Assembly (NCBI GenBank): GCA_963757265.1
Contig: CAVWRA010000012.1
Location: 372,001 to 436,000 of the forward strand
Source: CAIVVT01 sp963757265
Lineage (GTDB): Bacteria; Acidobacteriota; Terriglobia; Bryobacterales; Bryobacteraceae
DNA: 64,000 nucleotides
Direction of reading: 5' to 3'
The notes below the pieces were generated by a model. The model was not told the origin of the DNA. It saw only the letters and a list, made by a program, of their open reading frames with translations, and searched no databases. Below, piece by piece: positions 1 to 8,759 of the stretch. How positions within the stretch are numbered: the stretch's first letter is position 1; every line of letters starts with the position of its first letter. The translations under genes and the position numbers were made by a program.

Positions 1-633
1 ATCGATGTCCTTGGGGTCGACCTGAGGGCCGACGCTGCTGGCGATGTTGGTGTTGGGGATGGGCACGCCGTCGATCTCCCAGGTGACCTGATGGCCGCCG
101 CGGATGTGCAACTGGTCGTGGGTCATGTAGGAGCCGGGGACGAAATTGGTAATCATCGCCAGGCTGTTGCTGAGATCGGCTCCGGGGGTGGAGTCGATAT
201 CCTGGCGGCTGACCAGAGTCAGCGGAGATGCGGCCGTTTCGAGGGCGGGACCCGGGGTTTCGGTCACCTCGACTGACTGGCGCTGGCCGGCGAGCTGCAG
301 TTGCAGGTGCAAATAGCCGGATTGACCGGAGGTGACGGTGACTTCCTGGAGGACGTCCTCGAAGCCCGATTGGGCGGCGCGGACGGTGTATTCGCCGACC
401 GGAACGGCCTGGAATTCAAACTCGCCCATGGCGCCACTGGACGCCGTGCGGGCATACCTGGAATTAGCCGCGCTCAAGGTCACCTGGGCTCCGGCGACGG
501 GGCGATGGGTGGGGTCGTGGACCATGCCGCGGACCGTTCCAAAGATGGTCGCGGGCACGGCTTGCGGCGCGATCATACCGGCCAGCAGACAGATGAATAA
601 AAATCGAGTCCGGAATGAAAACGCTGAATGCAT
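1..633 (-). CDS. TonB-dependent receptor, N-terminal part (cut by window edge)
   Basis: Open frame on the minus strand from ATG at 633 to the window edge with no stop (211 codons). The first ~25 residues form a signal peptide (basic start, then FLFICLLAGMIA). Residues ~30-115 read as a carboxypeptidase-regulatory-like beta-sandwich (GTVRGMVHDPTHRPVAGAQV, then GEFEFQAVPVGEYTV). This is followed by the start of a TonB plug domain (SRQDIDSTPGADLSNSLAMI, then LHIRGGHQVTWEIDGVPIP). AGGGAG just upstream fits a ribosome site. The family sits in the outer membrane and imports large or scarce ligands with TonB energy. Its substrate cannot be read from this fragment. Confidence 0.85.
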   Translation of the reverse strand, partial: MHSAFSFRTRFLFICLLAGMIAPQAVPATIFGTVRGMVHDPTHRPVAGAQVTLSAANSRYARTASSGAMGEFEFQAVPVGEYTVRAAQSGFEDVLQEVTVTSGQSGYLHLQLQLAGQRQSVEVTETPGPALETAASPLTLVSRQDIDSTPGADLSNSLAMITNFVPGSYMTHDQLHIRGGHQVTWEIDGVPIPNTNIASSVGPQVDPKDID

Positions 634-801
634 CAGTCTCCCTTTCCCGTGCACTCATGGAGTGCCGCGGTAACTTCGAACACCGGCGCACAACCGCTCG
701 CTTTCGTTCGCGGCCTTCTCATTCCATCTCTGAGTCGGCGCGATGGCGCGCCACAGGCCGCGGGCCTGAAGAACGCGGTGGAATTCAGATTGAATTGGGT
801 T

Positions 802-1218
802 CTAGAGCGAGGGGAAAGGCGGCGGGCGCTGGCAGAGCGAGGGAGGGCGCCAGGCGGAGGTGCGGTTGGACCCGCGGATGGGCAACGGCGCGGCCGCGGC
901 CACGGAGAACGGGGATGCCGATTCCGCTGGTTTGAACAGACCGGGGCCGGAGGACAGCGGTTGAACCGCTGCTGCGCATCCGGCGGGGCAGCGGGGGCCC
1001 GACCATGCCGGTCCCTGGGATGCGGGCTGAGACTTGCGGCAGCAACAGTGGCCACTGCGTTTGCAGCAGGCCATGCGGCAGGTGTCGCCGCCCGTTGCGG
1101 CGGCGATTCGTCGCGCCGCGAGCGGCGCGACAGGCGTGAGCAGGCACAGGAGCGCCAACAGTGCGGTCAGCGCGCGACGAGCACCAGCTTGCAGAATTGT
1201 CCGCGTGTGCGGGGCCAT
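802..1218 (-). CDS. small secreted cysteine-rich protein, function unknown
   Basis: 138 residues with a signal peptide-like start (RRALTALLALLCLLTPVAPLAA) and a tight cysteine cluster at about residues 47-60 (CRMACCKRSGHCCCRKS), then a proline/serine-rich tail with two more cysteines. Clustered CC/CCC motifs after a signal peptide suggest metal or redox binding, but I do not recognise a family. It lies just upstream of the TonB receptor on the same strand (168 bp apart), so the two may form one metal-related transcription unit; this is inference. An alternative overlapping minus frame (785-1147) is less protein-like. Confidence 0.5.
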   Translation of the reverse strand: MAPHTRTILQAGARRALTALLALLCLLTPVAPLAARRIAAATGGDTCRMACCKRSGHCCCRKSQPASQGPAWSGPRCPAGCAAAVQPLSSGPGLFKPAESASPFSVAAAAPLPIRGSNRTSAWRPPSLCQRPPPFPSL

Positions 1219-1288
1219 CCCTTAGGGAGTTAGAATCGCGCAGCCCGGCATTGGATGCTTTGATTCTGAAGATGGGCGCTGCACCGGC

Positions 1289-3928
1289 TCAGGTGGCGAT
1301 CAGATGGAGCTTCGTTTCGCCCGTGGGCAGGCGGTAGCGCACATGGCCGGAGGGAGCCGGGGCGGCGAGCGTTGGGAGAGCGAGTTTCTCCGCGCTGCTC
1401 ACGACCAGCTCGCCGGCGCAACCGGCGGGGAGGTTGAGGGCGAGATCGCGCGCGCCCAGCTTGCCGCGCGAGGCAAAAAGCAGCGGGCCCAGCGGGGTGT
1501 GGGTGGTCACTTCGAGCAGCTCCAAGCTGGCCGGCTGAGGGCGGATCTCGCAGCGCCGGAAGCCGGGCTCGAGCGGGCGCACGCCGGCGAGGCTCATGTG
1601 GGTGACGAAAAGCGGCGAGACCGGATCGTGGCTCCACTCGGAATTGGTGTCGGGTTGGACGGCCCAGTCCTCCTGCAGCGTGTTGTTCAGGCGCACAGAG
1701 TCCATCCGGGCCCAGCGCTCGCGGAACTCCTTCACCACGACGTCGGCGCGGCCGCCCTGGGCGAGTGCCCAGAGCCGCCAGCAGGCGTTGGCGGGGTAGG
1801 AGATGCCCATCTCCTGTGGACACTCCACGAGTGCGCGGAGCGCGTTGGCGGCGCGGCCTCCGGGGCATTGGTCGAACAGGATCGCCATGGCGAGGGACTG
1901 GTCGCACTGGCGCGGCCGCTTCTCCTCGTCGAGCCAGGGCAGATTGTTGATGAACGCCTCGCGCTGAGGGCTCCAGAAGCGGCGGACGGCGGCCGCCTGC
2001 AGCTGCCTGCCGAAGTTCAACGAGGCCTCTTCGTTGGCACGGTCGCCGAAGGCGCGGCAAATGGGCGCGAGGGCCTGGCGCAGCATTCCCGAGGCGTAGA
2101 GGTTGAAGGCGCACTGCTTGTGGCGCTGGCGCTGGTAGGCGATGTGATCGATCCACACGGACGGGATGCCCAGGTTCTCGACCGGCAGCAGGCCGTCGGC
2201 GCGAACCAGGCTCTCCAGGTAGCGCGCGAAGCGCAGCAGACGCGGATAGGACTCGCGCAGATCGTCGAGCCGGCCGCTGTAGAGGTAGTGGTAGTAGTTG
2301 TCGAAGTTGAAACCGACGCCGTGGTCGAGCAGGGGGCCCCATTGGGTGAAATCCAATTGGCGTTCCATGAGACGAGCCAGGCGGTCGTAGGCGGGCCAGC
2401 AGTCGAGGAAGTAACCGTCCTTGGTCATGCCCTGGCTGTAGGTGGCTAGAAAGCGCGCGGGCAGGCGGGATTCGCCAAGCGTCATGTGGAGCGCGTGCAG
2501 CGGGTGGCCGCCGTCGCCGCTGTACTGCTGGCGTTCACGGGCCACGCCGTCCATGATCGTCTCCAGAGCGCAGTTGTTGAGCGTGTTCACGCTGGCGGCG
2601 ACGAGCTTGTCGAGGGCGGGCTCGCCGAAGCGAATGTGCGGCTGCTGCGGCCAGGGGAAGACGCGCCGGCGAAGACCGACCTCGCTCACCGTCACCGGGC
2701 CCTTGGCGTTTCGGATGTGCAGTTGGATCCAGCGGCAGGATTCGTAGTCGAAGGTCTCGAAACGGTTTGGGCCGGGGTGGCAGACGAAGCGCGTCCAACT
2801 GTCGAAATGGGTATTGAGGAGGGCCGGGCCGCCGACGGTATGGCCCTCCTGGACCATCAGCTCGACAGTCGTGCCAGACGGCGCGTCGATGGTGAAGTAG
2901 GGCCAGCCGACCATCTGTTCCTGCAGTTCGAAAGTGAGCGCCGCGGCGCGCGAGCCGTCGAGATCGACGCGCCATTGGCCTGCCGCGATTGGCTGAGCCG
3001 CGCTTTCGCGGATGGCCTCGAAGGCGTCGGGCGGACGGCACTCGAAGAACTCCTCGGGGGGACGTTTCCAGACGATCCACAGGGACTCGGCGAGACGGGC
3101 GGGCTCCTGCGTTTCCTCCATTTGCGGGATGCGGCGTGGGCGCAGGGCGCAGGACTCGGGCACGCCAGCAGTATCAAAAAGGTAGTCGGGGTAGCTGGAG
3201 CAGATCGGCGGTTTGGAGGGCGGACAATCGAGCGGCATGGCGGGGAGCCAGTCGTGGTTGGGGGCGAAGGCGGGGCTGGTCCAGCCGTGGGGATAGAGCC
3301 GCGCGTCGAAGACCTCCTGGAGCGCGCGGAGGTACCAGCGCTTGTAGTGGCCAGGGGTCCAGGCGCGGGCGAGGTGAGCCTGCCAGGCGGGGTCGGAGAC
3401 GACGGTGTGGCGCGAGCCGTCGGCGCATTCCATTTCCAGATGGAAGAGAAAACCGGGCTTGCCGAGGGGCGAGGTGCCGTCGCCCTGGCCGTAGAAGAGC
3501 ACTGTCGCGCCAATCGCGTTAGAACCTTTCGCCAGCGCCTTCGTCAGATCGATCGGGTCGGCCTCGAGCCAGCGCGGGTCGCAGGGCGAGGGGCCCCATT
3601 GGATGCGCTCGCCGTTGACCTCGAGCAGGTAGCGGCTGTCGGCGGAGATCCAGCCGGTGGCACGGACGCAGGCGGCCGGGAGATCGAGCGCGCGTCGGAA
3701 CAGGACGAAGGTGTTCTGGAGACAGCGGCCGGAGGGGTACCAGATCCAGCGCGCGGGGGCGAGATCGGGGAGGCGGTCGGCGGCGAGCGGCGGCGTTTCC
3801 AGGAGGGATTGGGGCGGGAAGATACGGCTGCCTGCGGATTGCGGAGCGGGGCCGCAGGCGAGGGCGCCGCCGACGGTCAATGCGCTGCCGGCGGCGGTTG
3901 ATTCCTTGATGAAGTCGCGTCGTTTCAT
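1289..3928 (-). CDS. Tat-exported alpha-L-rhamnosidase (GH78-like)
   Basis: 879 residues. It starts with a twin-arginine signal (MKRRDFIKES, then AAGSALTVGGALACG); the AC at 24-25 could also be a weak lipobox. Residues ~55-430 are beta-sandwich modules typical of bacterial rhamnosidases. Residues ~430-790 form the six-hairpin (alpha/alpha)6 barrel. The stretch D460-G-V-A-R-E-R, then Y-S-G-D472, matches the GH78 catalytic-acid motif, with E465 as the probable general acid. A C-terminal beta-sandwich follows. The family removes terminal alpha-L-rhamnose from plant polysaccharides and glycosides. The enzyme would act in the periplasm or at the surface, and it stands alone rather than in a full utilisation locus. 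Confidence 0.85.
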   Translation of the reverse strand: MKRRDFIKESTAAGSALTVGGALACGPAPQSAGSRIFPPQSLLETPPLAADRLPDLAPARWIWYPSGRCLQNTFVLFRRALDLPAACVRATGWISADSRYLLEVNGERIQWGPSPCDPRWLEADPIDLTKALAKGSNAIGATVLFYGQGDGTSPLGKPGFLFHLEMECADGSRHTVVSDPAWQAHLARAWTPGHYKRWYLRALQEVFDARLYPHGWTSPAFAPNHDWLPAMPLDCPPSKPPICSSYPDYLFDTAGVPESCALRPRRIPQMEETQEPARLAESLWIVWKRPPEEFFECRPPDAFEAIRESAAQPIAAGQWRVDLDGSRAAALTFELQEQMVGWPYFTIDAPSGTTVELMVQEGHTVGGPALLNTHFDSWTRFVCHPGPNRFETFDYESCRWIQLHIRNAKGPVTVSEVGLRRRVFPWPQQPHIRFGEPALDKLVAASVNTLNNCALETIMDGVARERQQYSGDGGHPLHALHMTLGESRLPARFLATYSQGMTKDGYFLDCWPAYDRLARLMERQLDFTQWGPLLDHGVGFNFDNYYHYLYSGRLDDLRESYPRLLRFARYLESLVRADGLLPVENLGIPSVWIDHIAYQRQRHKQCAFNLYASGMLRQALAPICRAFGDRANEEASLNFGRQLQAAAVRRFWSPQREAFINNLPWLDEEKRPRQCDQSLAMAILFDQCPGGRAANALRALVECPQEMGISYPANACWRLWALAQGGRADVVVKEFRERWARMDSVRLNNTLQEDWAVQPDTNSEWSHDPVSPLFVTHMSLAGVRPLEPGFRRCEIRPQPASLELLEVTTHTPLGPLLFASRGKLGARDLALNLPAGCAGELVVSSAEKLALPTLAAPAPSGHVRYRLPTGETKLHLIAT

Positions 3929-4215
3929 GGTGAGTCACCTGGTGAGCCGGTCAGTTTGCGGCCGGGCGGCAGGATGCGGGCCGTGGCGCAGGCCGCCGGG
4001 CCGCCGATCCCGCTCGTGAGTATATGTCAGCCGGGGGCGGCGCCGGGTTGGCAGGGAGGCAACCTGCGGTCAAGGAAGCAGAGCCGGACCGGGAAGTGCG
4101 GCGCGGAAATGGACGTCCGCTCCACCCAGCAACCGCTCCCTCTGGTCGCGGCTGGGTCACACGAAGCGCGGCTCAGCAACGGGATTCGCGGCTTCAAAGC
4201 GACGATGAGGCCTGT
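3929..4215. other. intergenic, no gene seen
   Basis: 287 bp between the divergently unrelated 3' end of the HAD gene and the start of the rhamnosidase (both minus strand). It should hold the rhamnosidase promoter, but I see no convincing -35/-10 pair, riboswitch or repeat. Short ORFs on both strands here lack protein-like composition. Confidence 0.4.
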
Positions 4216-4872
4216 CTAGGAAGCGACCGCGGGGCGGAGGGCGGCGGGGAGTTGGGTCAAGGAATCCAGGAGCAGGTCGGGGGGATTGGTGGCGAGCGAC
4301 TCGGGCTTGATGCCGTAGGTCACGCCGACGCAGTGCACGCCGGCGTTGCGAGCGGTCAGCACGTCAACGGAGGAGTCGCCGATCATCCAGGTGCGTTCGG
4401 GCGAGACGCCGGCCTCTTCCATCAGTTTGAAAAGGCCGAAGGGGTTGGGCTTTTTCTCGGGAAAACTGTTGCCGCCGTAGACGCGGAAGAAGTATTTGTC
4501 CATGTTGAGGCCGGTGAGAAGGGTTTGGGAGAAGCGCACGGGCTTATTGGTAAGGACGGCCATTTTGCGGTCCTCGCGATGGCACAGGTCCAGGCCCTCG
4601 ATGACACCTGGATAGGGGCGGGTGTGCTCGAGCATGTGGTCGCGATACCAGGCCATGAAGTAGATGATGGCGTCGTCAACCTGCTGATCGCTGGCCTGGG
4701 CGCCGAGGGACTTGCGGACCAGTACAGGCACGCCGTTGCCGACATAGGAGGCGACGAGCGGAACGGGCAGCGGAGCGAGCCCGAGGTAGAGGCGAGTGGC
4801 GTTGACCGAGTTGGCGAGATCGAGCGTGGTGTCCAGGAGGGTACCGTCGAGATCGAAGACCAGGAGTTCCAT
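4216..4872 (-). CDS. gph: HAD-family hydrolase, phosphoglycolate phosphatase-like
   Basis: 218 residues with all four HAD motifs. Motif I is DLDGT at 7-11 (nucleophile D7, acid D9), motif II is VLTNK, motif III is the lysine in EKKPNP, and motif IV is MIGDSSVD. The helical cap between motifs I and II is the C1 type found in Gph and pyrophosphatase PpaX. Substrates in this family are small phosphoesters such as 2-phosphoglycolate; substrate assignment by motif alone is uncertain. The gene stands alone, ending in AVAS just before the stop. The length is normal for the family. Confidence 0.8.
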   Translation of the reverse strand: MELLVFDLDGTLLDTTLDLANSVNATRLYLGLAPLPVPLVASYVGNGVPVLVRKSLGAQASDQQVDDAIIYFMAWYRDHMLEHTRPYPGVIEGLDLCHREDRKMAVLTNKPVRFSQTLLTGLNMDKYFFRVYGGNSFPEKKPNPFGLFKLMEEAGVSPERTWMIGDSSVDVLTARNAGVHCVGVTYGIKPESLATNPPDLLLDSLTQLPAALRPAVAS

Positions 4873-5062
4873 AGGAGGGATCAGACTCCAGTTTAACCGG
4901 GCGCGTGGACAGGAGGCGAATTCGCGCCATTTCCGGCTGGTTATTTTGCGGATTGGAGGTAATGAAGGCGCGACCTTCCGGACTTAGACAGGCCGCCGCA
5001 GTGCGGATGTTGTGGCGAGCTGCAGCAGGATGCGCCACCCGGATTGGGCCTGGAGATTTCTC

Positions 5063-5101
5063 TTGACGTGATTATTTGGTTACGTTACCATCAGGTAACG
5101 T
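5063..5101 (+). promoter_or_regulatory. promoter with ArsR-type operator palindrome
   Basis: TTGACG (5063-5068) and TACCAT (5086-5091) are spaced 17 bp apart and fit a sigma-70 promoter. A perfect 8-bp inverted repeat, ACGTTACC (5082-5089) and GGTAACGT (5094-5101) with a 4-bp spacer, overlaps the -10 box. An AGGAGG ribosome site follows at 5111. The position fits autorepression by the ArsR-family protein encoded second in the operon. Confidence 0.8.
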
Positions 5102-5129
5102 TTAAGGTTTAGGAGGGACTTGAAAGACC

Positions 5130-5597
5130 ATGACACTCGACGATCTGACTCTGGATATCACCCAGGACATCGACGTGAAGGCTGACATTGGGGACGTCTT
5201 CCGCAGCGTGCTGCACCGGCTGGGCAAAGGCTTCACGATGCCGGAGGGCGAATCGCCGCAAATGACGCTGGAGGAGTGGCCGGGCGGCCGCTGGTTCCGC
5301 GACCGCGGCAATGGCATTGGCCACCTGTGGGGACACTTGCAGGTGATCAAACCGCCGGTGCTGCTGGAGTTGAGCGGCCCGATGTTCATGTCCTACCCGG
5401 CGCTCAACCATCTCGAAGTGAAACTCGAACAGCGGGCCGGCGGAACGCATGTGGTGCTCCGACACCGCGCCATCGGCATCATCGACCCGGCGCACCGTCA
5501 GGGCGTGGCTGCCGGCTGGCGGCACGTCCTGGAGGGCATTGCTGAGGGCTGCTACCAGCACGCCGCCCCACAGCCCGCCAACGCCCAAACCACGTAA
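5130..5597 (+). CDS. SRPBCC / AHSA1-like domain protein
   Basis: 155 residues of the START-like SRPBCC fold, in the group annotated as activator of Hsp90 ATPase-like. The N-terminal pattern (DITQDIDVKADIGDVFRSVL) and the buried W-P-G-G-R-W-F block, then the H-V-V-L-R-H-R strand, are typical. Such proteins bind small hydrophobic ligands, and their biochemical role is usually unknown. The next gene, an ArsR-type repressor, begins immediately after the stop codon, the standard pairing for this family. The pair is expressed from the operator-controlled promoter at 5063-5101. Confidence 0.8.
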   Translation: MTLDDLTLDITQDIDVKADIGDVFRSVLHRLGKGFTMPEGESPQMTLEEWPGGRWFRDRGNGIGHLWGHLQVIKPPVLLELSGPMFMSYPALNHLEVKLEQRAGGTHVVLRHRAIGIIDPAHRQGVAAGWRHVLEGIAEGCYQHAAPQPANAQTT

Positions 5598-5948
5598 ATG
5601 CCTGACAGCGACCTCGACGGCGTGTGGAAGGCTCTGTCCGATAGCACCCGCCGTTCGATTCTGGATCTCTTGCGCCAGGGCCCCCGCACCACGACCGAGA
5701 TTGTGGAGGCGTTCCCGCAGCTGACTCGATTCGGCGTCATGAAGCACATTGAAGTGCTGCGCGAGGCCGGCCTGATTCACACGCGTGAGGAGGGCCGGCA
5801 ACGCATCAACTCTTTGAACGTAGTGCCCATCCGGCAAATTTACGAGCGCTGGGTGGGCCGATTCGAGGAGCTGTGGTCGAGCCATCTGTTGCGCATCAAA
5901 GAGGACGCCGAGGCCAAAGCCTCCAGGAAGCGATCGCGTCAAAGCTAA
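5598..5948 (+). CDS. ArsR-family winged-helix transcriptional regulator
   Basis: 116 residues. The opening (VWKALSDSTRRSILDLLRQGPRTTTEI) is the classic ArsR-type winged helix, followed by the recognition helix (QLTRFGVMKHIEVLREAGLI) and the wing (EEGRQRINSL). It has no CxC metal site, so it is not a metal sensor of the classical kind. It belongs to the subgroup paired with SRPBCC proteins. Its start follows the SRPBCC stop with no gap, so the two are translationally coupled. The likely operator is the palindrome 5082-5101 upstream of the pair. Confidence 0.88.
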   Translation: MPDSDLDGVWKALSDSTRRSILDLLRQGPRTTTEIVEAFPQLTRFGVMKHIEVLREAGLIHTREEGRQRINSLNVVPIRQIYERWVGRFEELWSSHLLRIKEDAEAKASRKRSRQS

Positions 5949-6076
5949 CCGCTAACCCCGGTGGGCGTGACGAGCGGATTGAGGTGCCCGCGGGAACCAC
6001 TTGCAGGGCCTTGGCCGGGCTCTAGTGGCGGGGCGCTGTGAGATGGCGGACGCTGGCGGAGCGCAGTCGATCCAGG

Positions 6077-7087
6077 CTACTTCGCTTGCGGCGGTAGGTC
6101 GTAGAAGTCGTAGGTGTAGGTCCATTTGACTTCGCGGCCGGGGGCGACGTCGAGGTCAACGTAGGCCTCGGGGCAGAAGGTGGTGCGGATGGACCAGTAG
6201 ATGAGCTTGGTGATGGGGCGGCTGCCGGTGATGTGGACGCCGGCGCCGGCGGCGCGGTTTTCTAGGCGGATGCTGTAGTCCTTGGCGGAGTTGCCGAAGC
6301 TCTTGTATTCGCCGAACACGTATTGATCGCCGACGAGTTCCTTGAGGTAGACGATTTCGCGGCCGCGGGCCTCGGCGAGACCGCCCTCGAAGGGGTGGAC
6401 GGGAACGAGTGCAAAGAGGAACTTGACGCTGGAGGCGGGGCCGGAGGGTTGGCCGTCCATGACGAAGAAATTGTGGTCATATTGCGCGGTGCGAATGGGT
6501 TTGGCGCCGGTGTTTTTGAGGGCGTGCTCGATGCGCATGACGGATTTGCCCTTCTCGAGGAGGATGATCTTGGTGTAGAGGTAAGCGTAGCCGCCGACGG
6601 GGCCGGAGGGGCCTTGCAGTTGATGTATGAATTGGATGCGGTCGCGGCCCAGGTGGACCGTCCACTTGCCTGGATCGACGATCTCGTAGGCTTTGAAGCG
6701 CTCGAATTTGGTCTCCCCGGCGGGCTTGCGGAGGACGCCGACGCCGATTTTGATGAAGGTATTGCCGGTGGGGTCCTCGTCGTAGCCGAGGGGGAGTTCG
6801 TTATAAAGGAACTCCTCGACCGGTCCCATGATGGAGTCGTGGAGCAGGGGGTCGTAGCGCGCGAACCACTGGCCGAAATACTCGTGGTTTTTGGTGCGCA
6901 GGCTGGAGATGACGCCGGACCAGTCGAAGCGGGTGGCGCGGTAGTAGCCGCGATCGGGGTCGGGCAGATAGAGCTTGGCGGTGATTTTGCCGTTGGAGAT
7001 CTGGGCCGCGGGGAATTGGGCCTGGAGGCGCGAGCCGGCGGCCAATAGAACGAGCAAACCAAAGACGGTCAGAGCCTTTTCCAGCAT
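6077..7087 (-). CDS. secreted galactose-mutarotase-like protein, function unknown
   Basis: 336 residues with a signal peptide (LTVFGLLVLLAAGSRLQAQ). The rest is beta-rich. Segments such as LYLPDPDRGYYRATRFDWSG, then AQYDHNFFVMDG, then DLDVAPGREVKWTYTYDFY resemble the mutarotase/aldose-epimerase-like supersandwich found in many acidobacterial secreted proteins. I cannot identify conserved catalytic His/Glu residues with certainty, so enzymatic activity is unproven. It is a single gene, transcribed away from the ABC operon start; the ~100 bp gap to 7189 must hold both promoters. Confidence 0.6.
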   Translation of the reverse strand: MLEKALTVFGLLVLLAAGSRLQAQFPAAQISNGKITAKLYLPDPDRGYYRATRFDWSGVISSLRTKNHEYFGQWFARYDPLLHDSIMGPVEEFLYNELPLGYDEDPTGNTFIKIGVGVLRKPAGETKFERFKAYEIVDPGKWTVHLGRDRIQFIHQLQGPSGPVGGYAYLYTKIILLEKGKSVMRIEHALKNTGAKPIRTAQYDHNFFVMDGQPSGPASSVKFLFALVPVHPFEGGLAEARGREIVYLKELVGDQYVFGEYKSFGNSAKDYSIRLENRAAGAGVHITGSRPITKLIYWSIRTTFCPEAYVDLDVAPGREVKWTYTYDFYDLPPQAK

Positions 7088-7188
7088 GGGACCTCTCGAA
7101 GGGTCACGATATCACGATGGGCGGCGGGAGTTGCGGAGGGCGCCTGGCGGCCGGATTGGGGTGAGGCGGCGGGAAGGCGGCATACGCC

Positions 7189-8001
7189 GTGTATAATCAG
7201 ACAATCTCTATTGTGCCGGACACGATACTCAGTTGCTCAAGGTTGGGCTTTGTTTACCCGGATCACGGCCATTCGGTGCGCGCGCTGAAGGACGTCAGTT
7301 TCGAGGTGCGGCGAGGCGAATTCGTGGCGGTGGTCGGGCCGAGCGGCTGCGGCAAAACGACGCTGCTGCACGTGCTGGCGGGGCTGCTGCGCCCGACGGA
7401 GGGCAGTGCGGAACTGTTCGGGAAGGCACCGGGGCAAGCGCTGAGCACGGCGCTGGTGTTTCAGGAAAACAGCCTGTTTCCGTGGATGAGAGTGGTGGAG
7501 AATGCGGCGTTCGGGCTGGAGATGCAGAAGGTGGGGCGGGCCGAACGGGAGCGGCGGGCGGCGGGCATGCTGGAGCGACACGGCCTGGCGGGACGGGAGC
7601 GCGCTTACCCGCGCCAGCTTTCAGCGGGAATGAAACAAAGGGTGGCGGTGATCCGCGCTTTCCTGAGCGGAGCGCCGGTGCTGTTGATGGACGAGCCGTT
7701 CGGTGCGCTGGACCGCCAGTCGAGGCTGTGGGCGCAACAGGAATTGATGGAACTGTGGGGGGCGGAGCGGAAGACGGTGGTGTTCGTGACACACGACGTC
7801 GATGAAGCGCTGGTGTTGAGCGACCGGATCGTGGCGCTGGGGCCCGCACCGGGGACAGTCGCGGGCGAATTCGACGTGGCGCTGGAGCGGCCGCGCGGTC
7901 CGCTCCTGGAGCCGGATGCGGAGGTGTTCGAGCTGAAGCGCCGGATCTTCGCCTGCCTGGACCTGCCGGCCGGTTCGAGCCGCTACTCGTACGCCCCATG
8001 A
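7189..8001 (+). CDS. ABC transporter ATP-binding protein, nitrate/sulfonate/taurine (NitT/TauT) type
   Basis: 270 residues. It has Walker A (GPSGCGKTT), the Q-loop (VFQENSLFPW), a signature region in which the usual LSGGMQQR reads LSAGMKQR, Walker B with D-loop (LLMDEPFGALD) and the H-loop (VFVTHDVDEAL). This subgroup energises uptake of small organic anions or pyrimidine/thiamine-like compounds. The first possible start (GTG 7189) overlaps a perfect TATAAT at 7192-7197, so if that is the -10 box, translation more likely begins at GTG 7213. It overlaps the permease by ATGA and is the first gene of a five-gene operon. Confidence 0.9.
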   Translation: MYNQTISIVPDTILSCSRLGFVYPDHGHSVRALKDVSFEVRRGEFVAVVGPSGCGKTTLLHVLAGLLRPTEGSAELFGKAPGQALSTALVFQENSLFPWMRVVENAAFGLEMQKVGRAERERRAAGMLERHGLAGRERAYPRQLSAGMKQRVAVIRAFLSGAPVLLMDEPFGALDRQSRLWAQQELMELWGAERKTVVFVTHDVDEALVLSDRIVALGPAPGTVAGEFDVALERPRGPLLEPDAEVFELKRRIFACLDLPAGSSRYSYAP

Positions 8002-8759
8002 AGACGGTCGTGACGCTGGCAAGAAGCGGGTGGCTGGTGGCGCTGCTGCTGGCGGGGTGGGAGGCGCTGACCAGGTTCCACGTGCTCGATCCGCTGTTTT
8101 TCCCCGCGCCGTCCACGCTGTTGGTCACGCTGGGAAGGCTGATCGCCAGCGGGGAAGCGGGCCGCCAGGTGATGCGCACGCTGGAGCGGACGGCGGCGGG
8201 CTTCGGGTTGGGCGTGGCGGCCGGCGCGGTCGTCTCGGCGCTGCTCTCCGTTTCGGCCACCGTGCGGCGGGCCTTCGAGCCGCTGATCGCCGCCCTGTAC
8301 GCGACCCCGCGGCTGACCCTGCTGCCGATGGTGATGTTGCTCGTCGGCGTCAACGACCTCGCCCGGGTCCTGCTGGTGGCGCTGGGCACGGCGCTGCTGA
8401 TCATGATTCAGATTTCCGACGCCGTGCGGGCCATCAACAGGAACTACGTGGACATGGCGGTCAACTATGGCGCCGGCCGGGCCATGGTGATCCGCAAGGT
8501 GTACCTGCCGGCCTGCCTGCCGCAGATCTTCACCGCGCTGAGGCTGGCCTTCAGCCGCGCGCTGGTGATGACCATTTCGGTCGAGCTGCTGAACTGCCAG
8601 GACGGGGTGGGCGCGATGATCTGGAACGCCTGGGAGATGTTCTCCATCGAGAAGCTGTACGTGGGCATCGCGCTGGCCGGCGCGCTGGGGCTGGCGTTCC
8701 AGCAGCTGTTTCTCAAGCTGGAGCACAGGCTGGCGCCGTGGCAGGAGCCGGCGGCATGA
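7998..8759 (+). CDS. ABC transporter permease, NitT/TauT type
   Basis: 253 residues with about six hydrophobic segments. It contains the family's cytoplasmic loop around residues 150-185 (AVNYGAGRAMVIRKVYLPACLPQI), the EAA-like coupling helix that contacts the ATPase. It starts at ATG 7998, overlapping the ATPase stop (ATGA), and its own stop overlaps the next start in the same way (8756), so the three are translationally coupled. It forms the inner-membrane channel for the binding protein encoded at 10332. Confidence 0.9.
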   Translation: MKTVVTLARSGWLVALLLAGWEALTRFHVLDPLFFPAPSTLLVTLGRLIASGEAGRQVMRTLERTAAGFGLGVAAGAVVSALLSVSATVRRAFEPLIAALYATPRLTLLPMVMLLVGVNDLARVLLVALGTALLIMIQISDAVRAINRNYVDMAVNYGAGRAMVIRKVYLPACLPQIFTALRLAFSRALVMTISVELLNCQDGVGAMIWNAWEMFSIEKLYVGIALAGALGLAFQQLFLKLEHRLAPWQEPAA

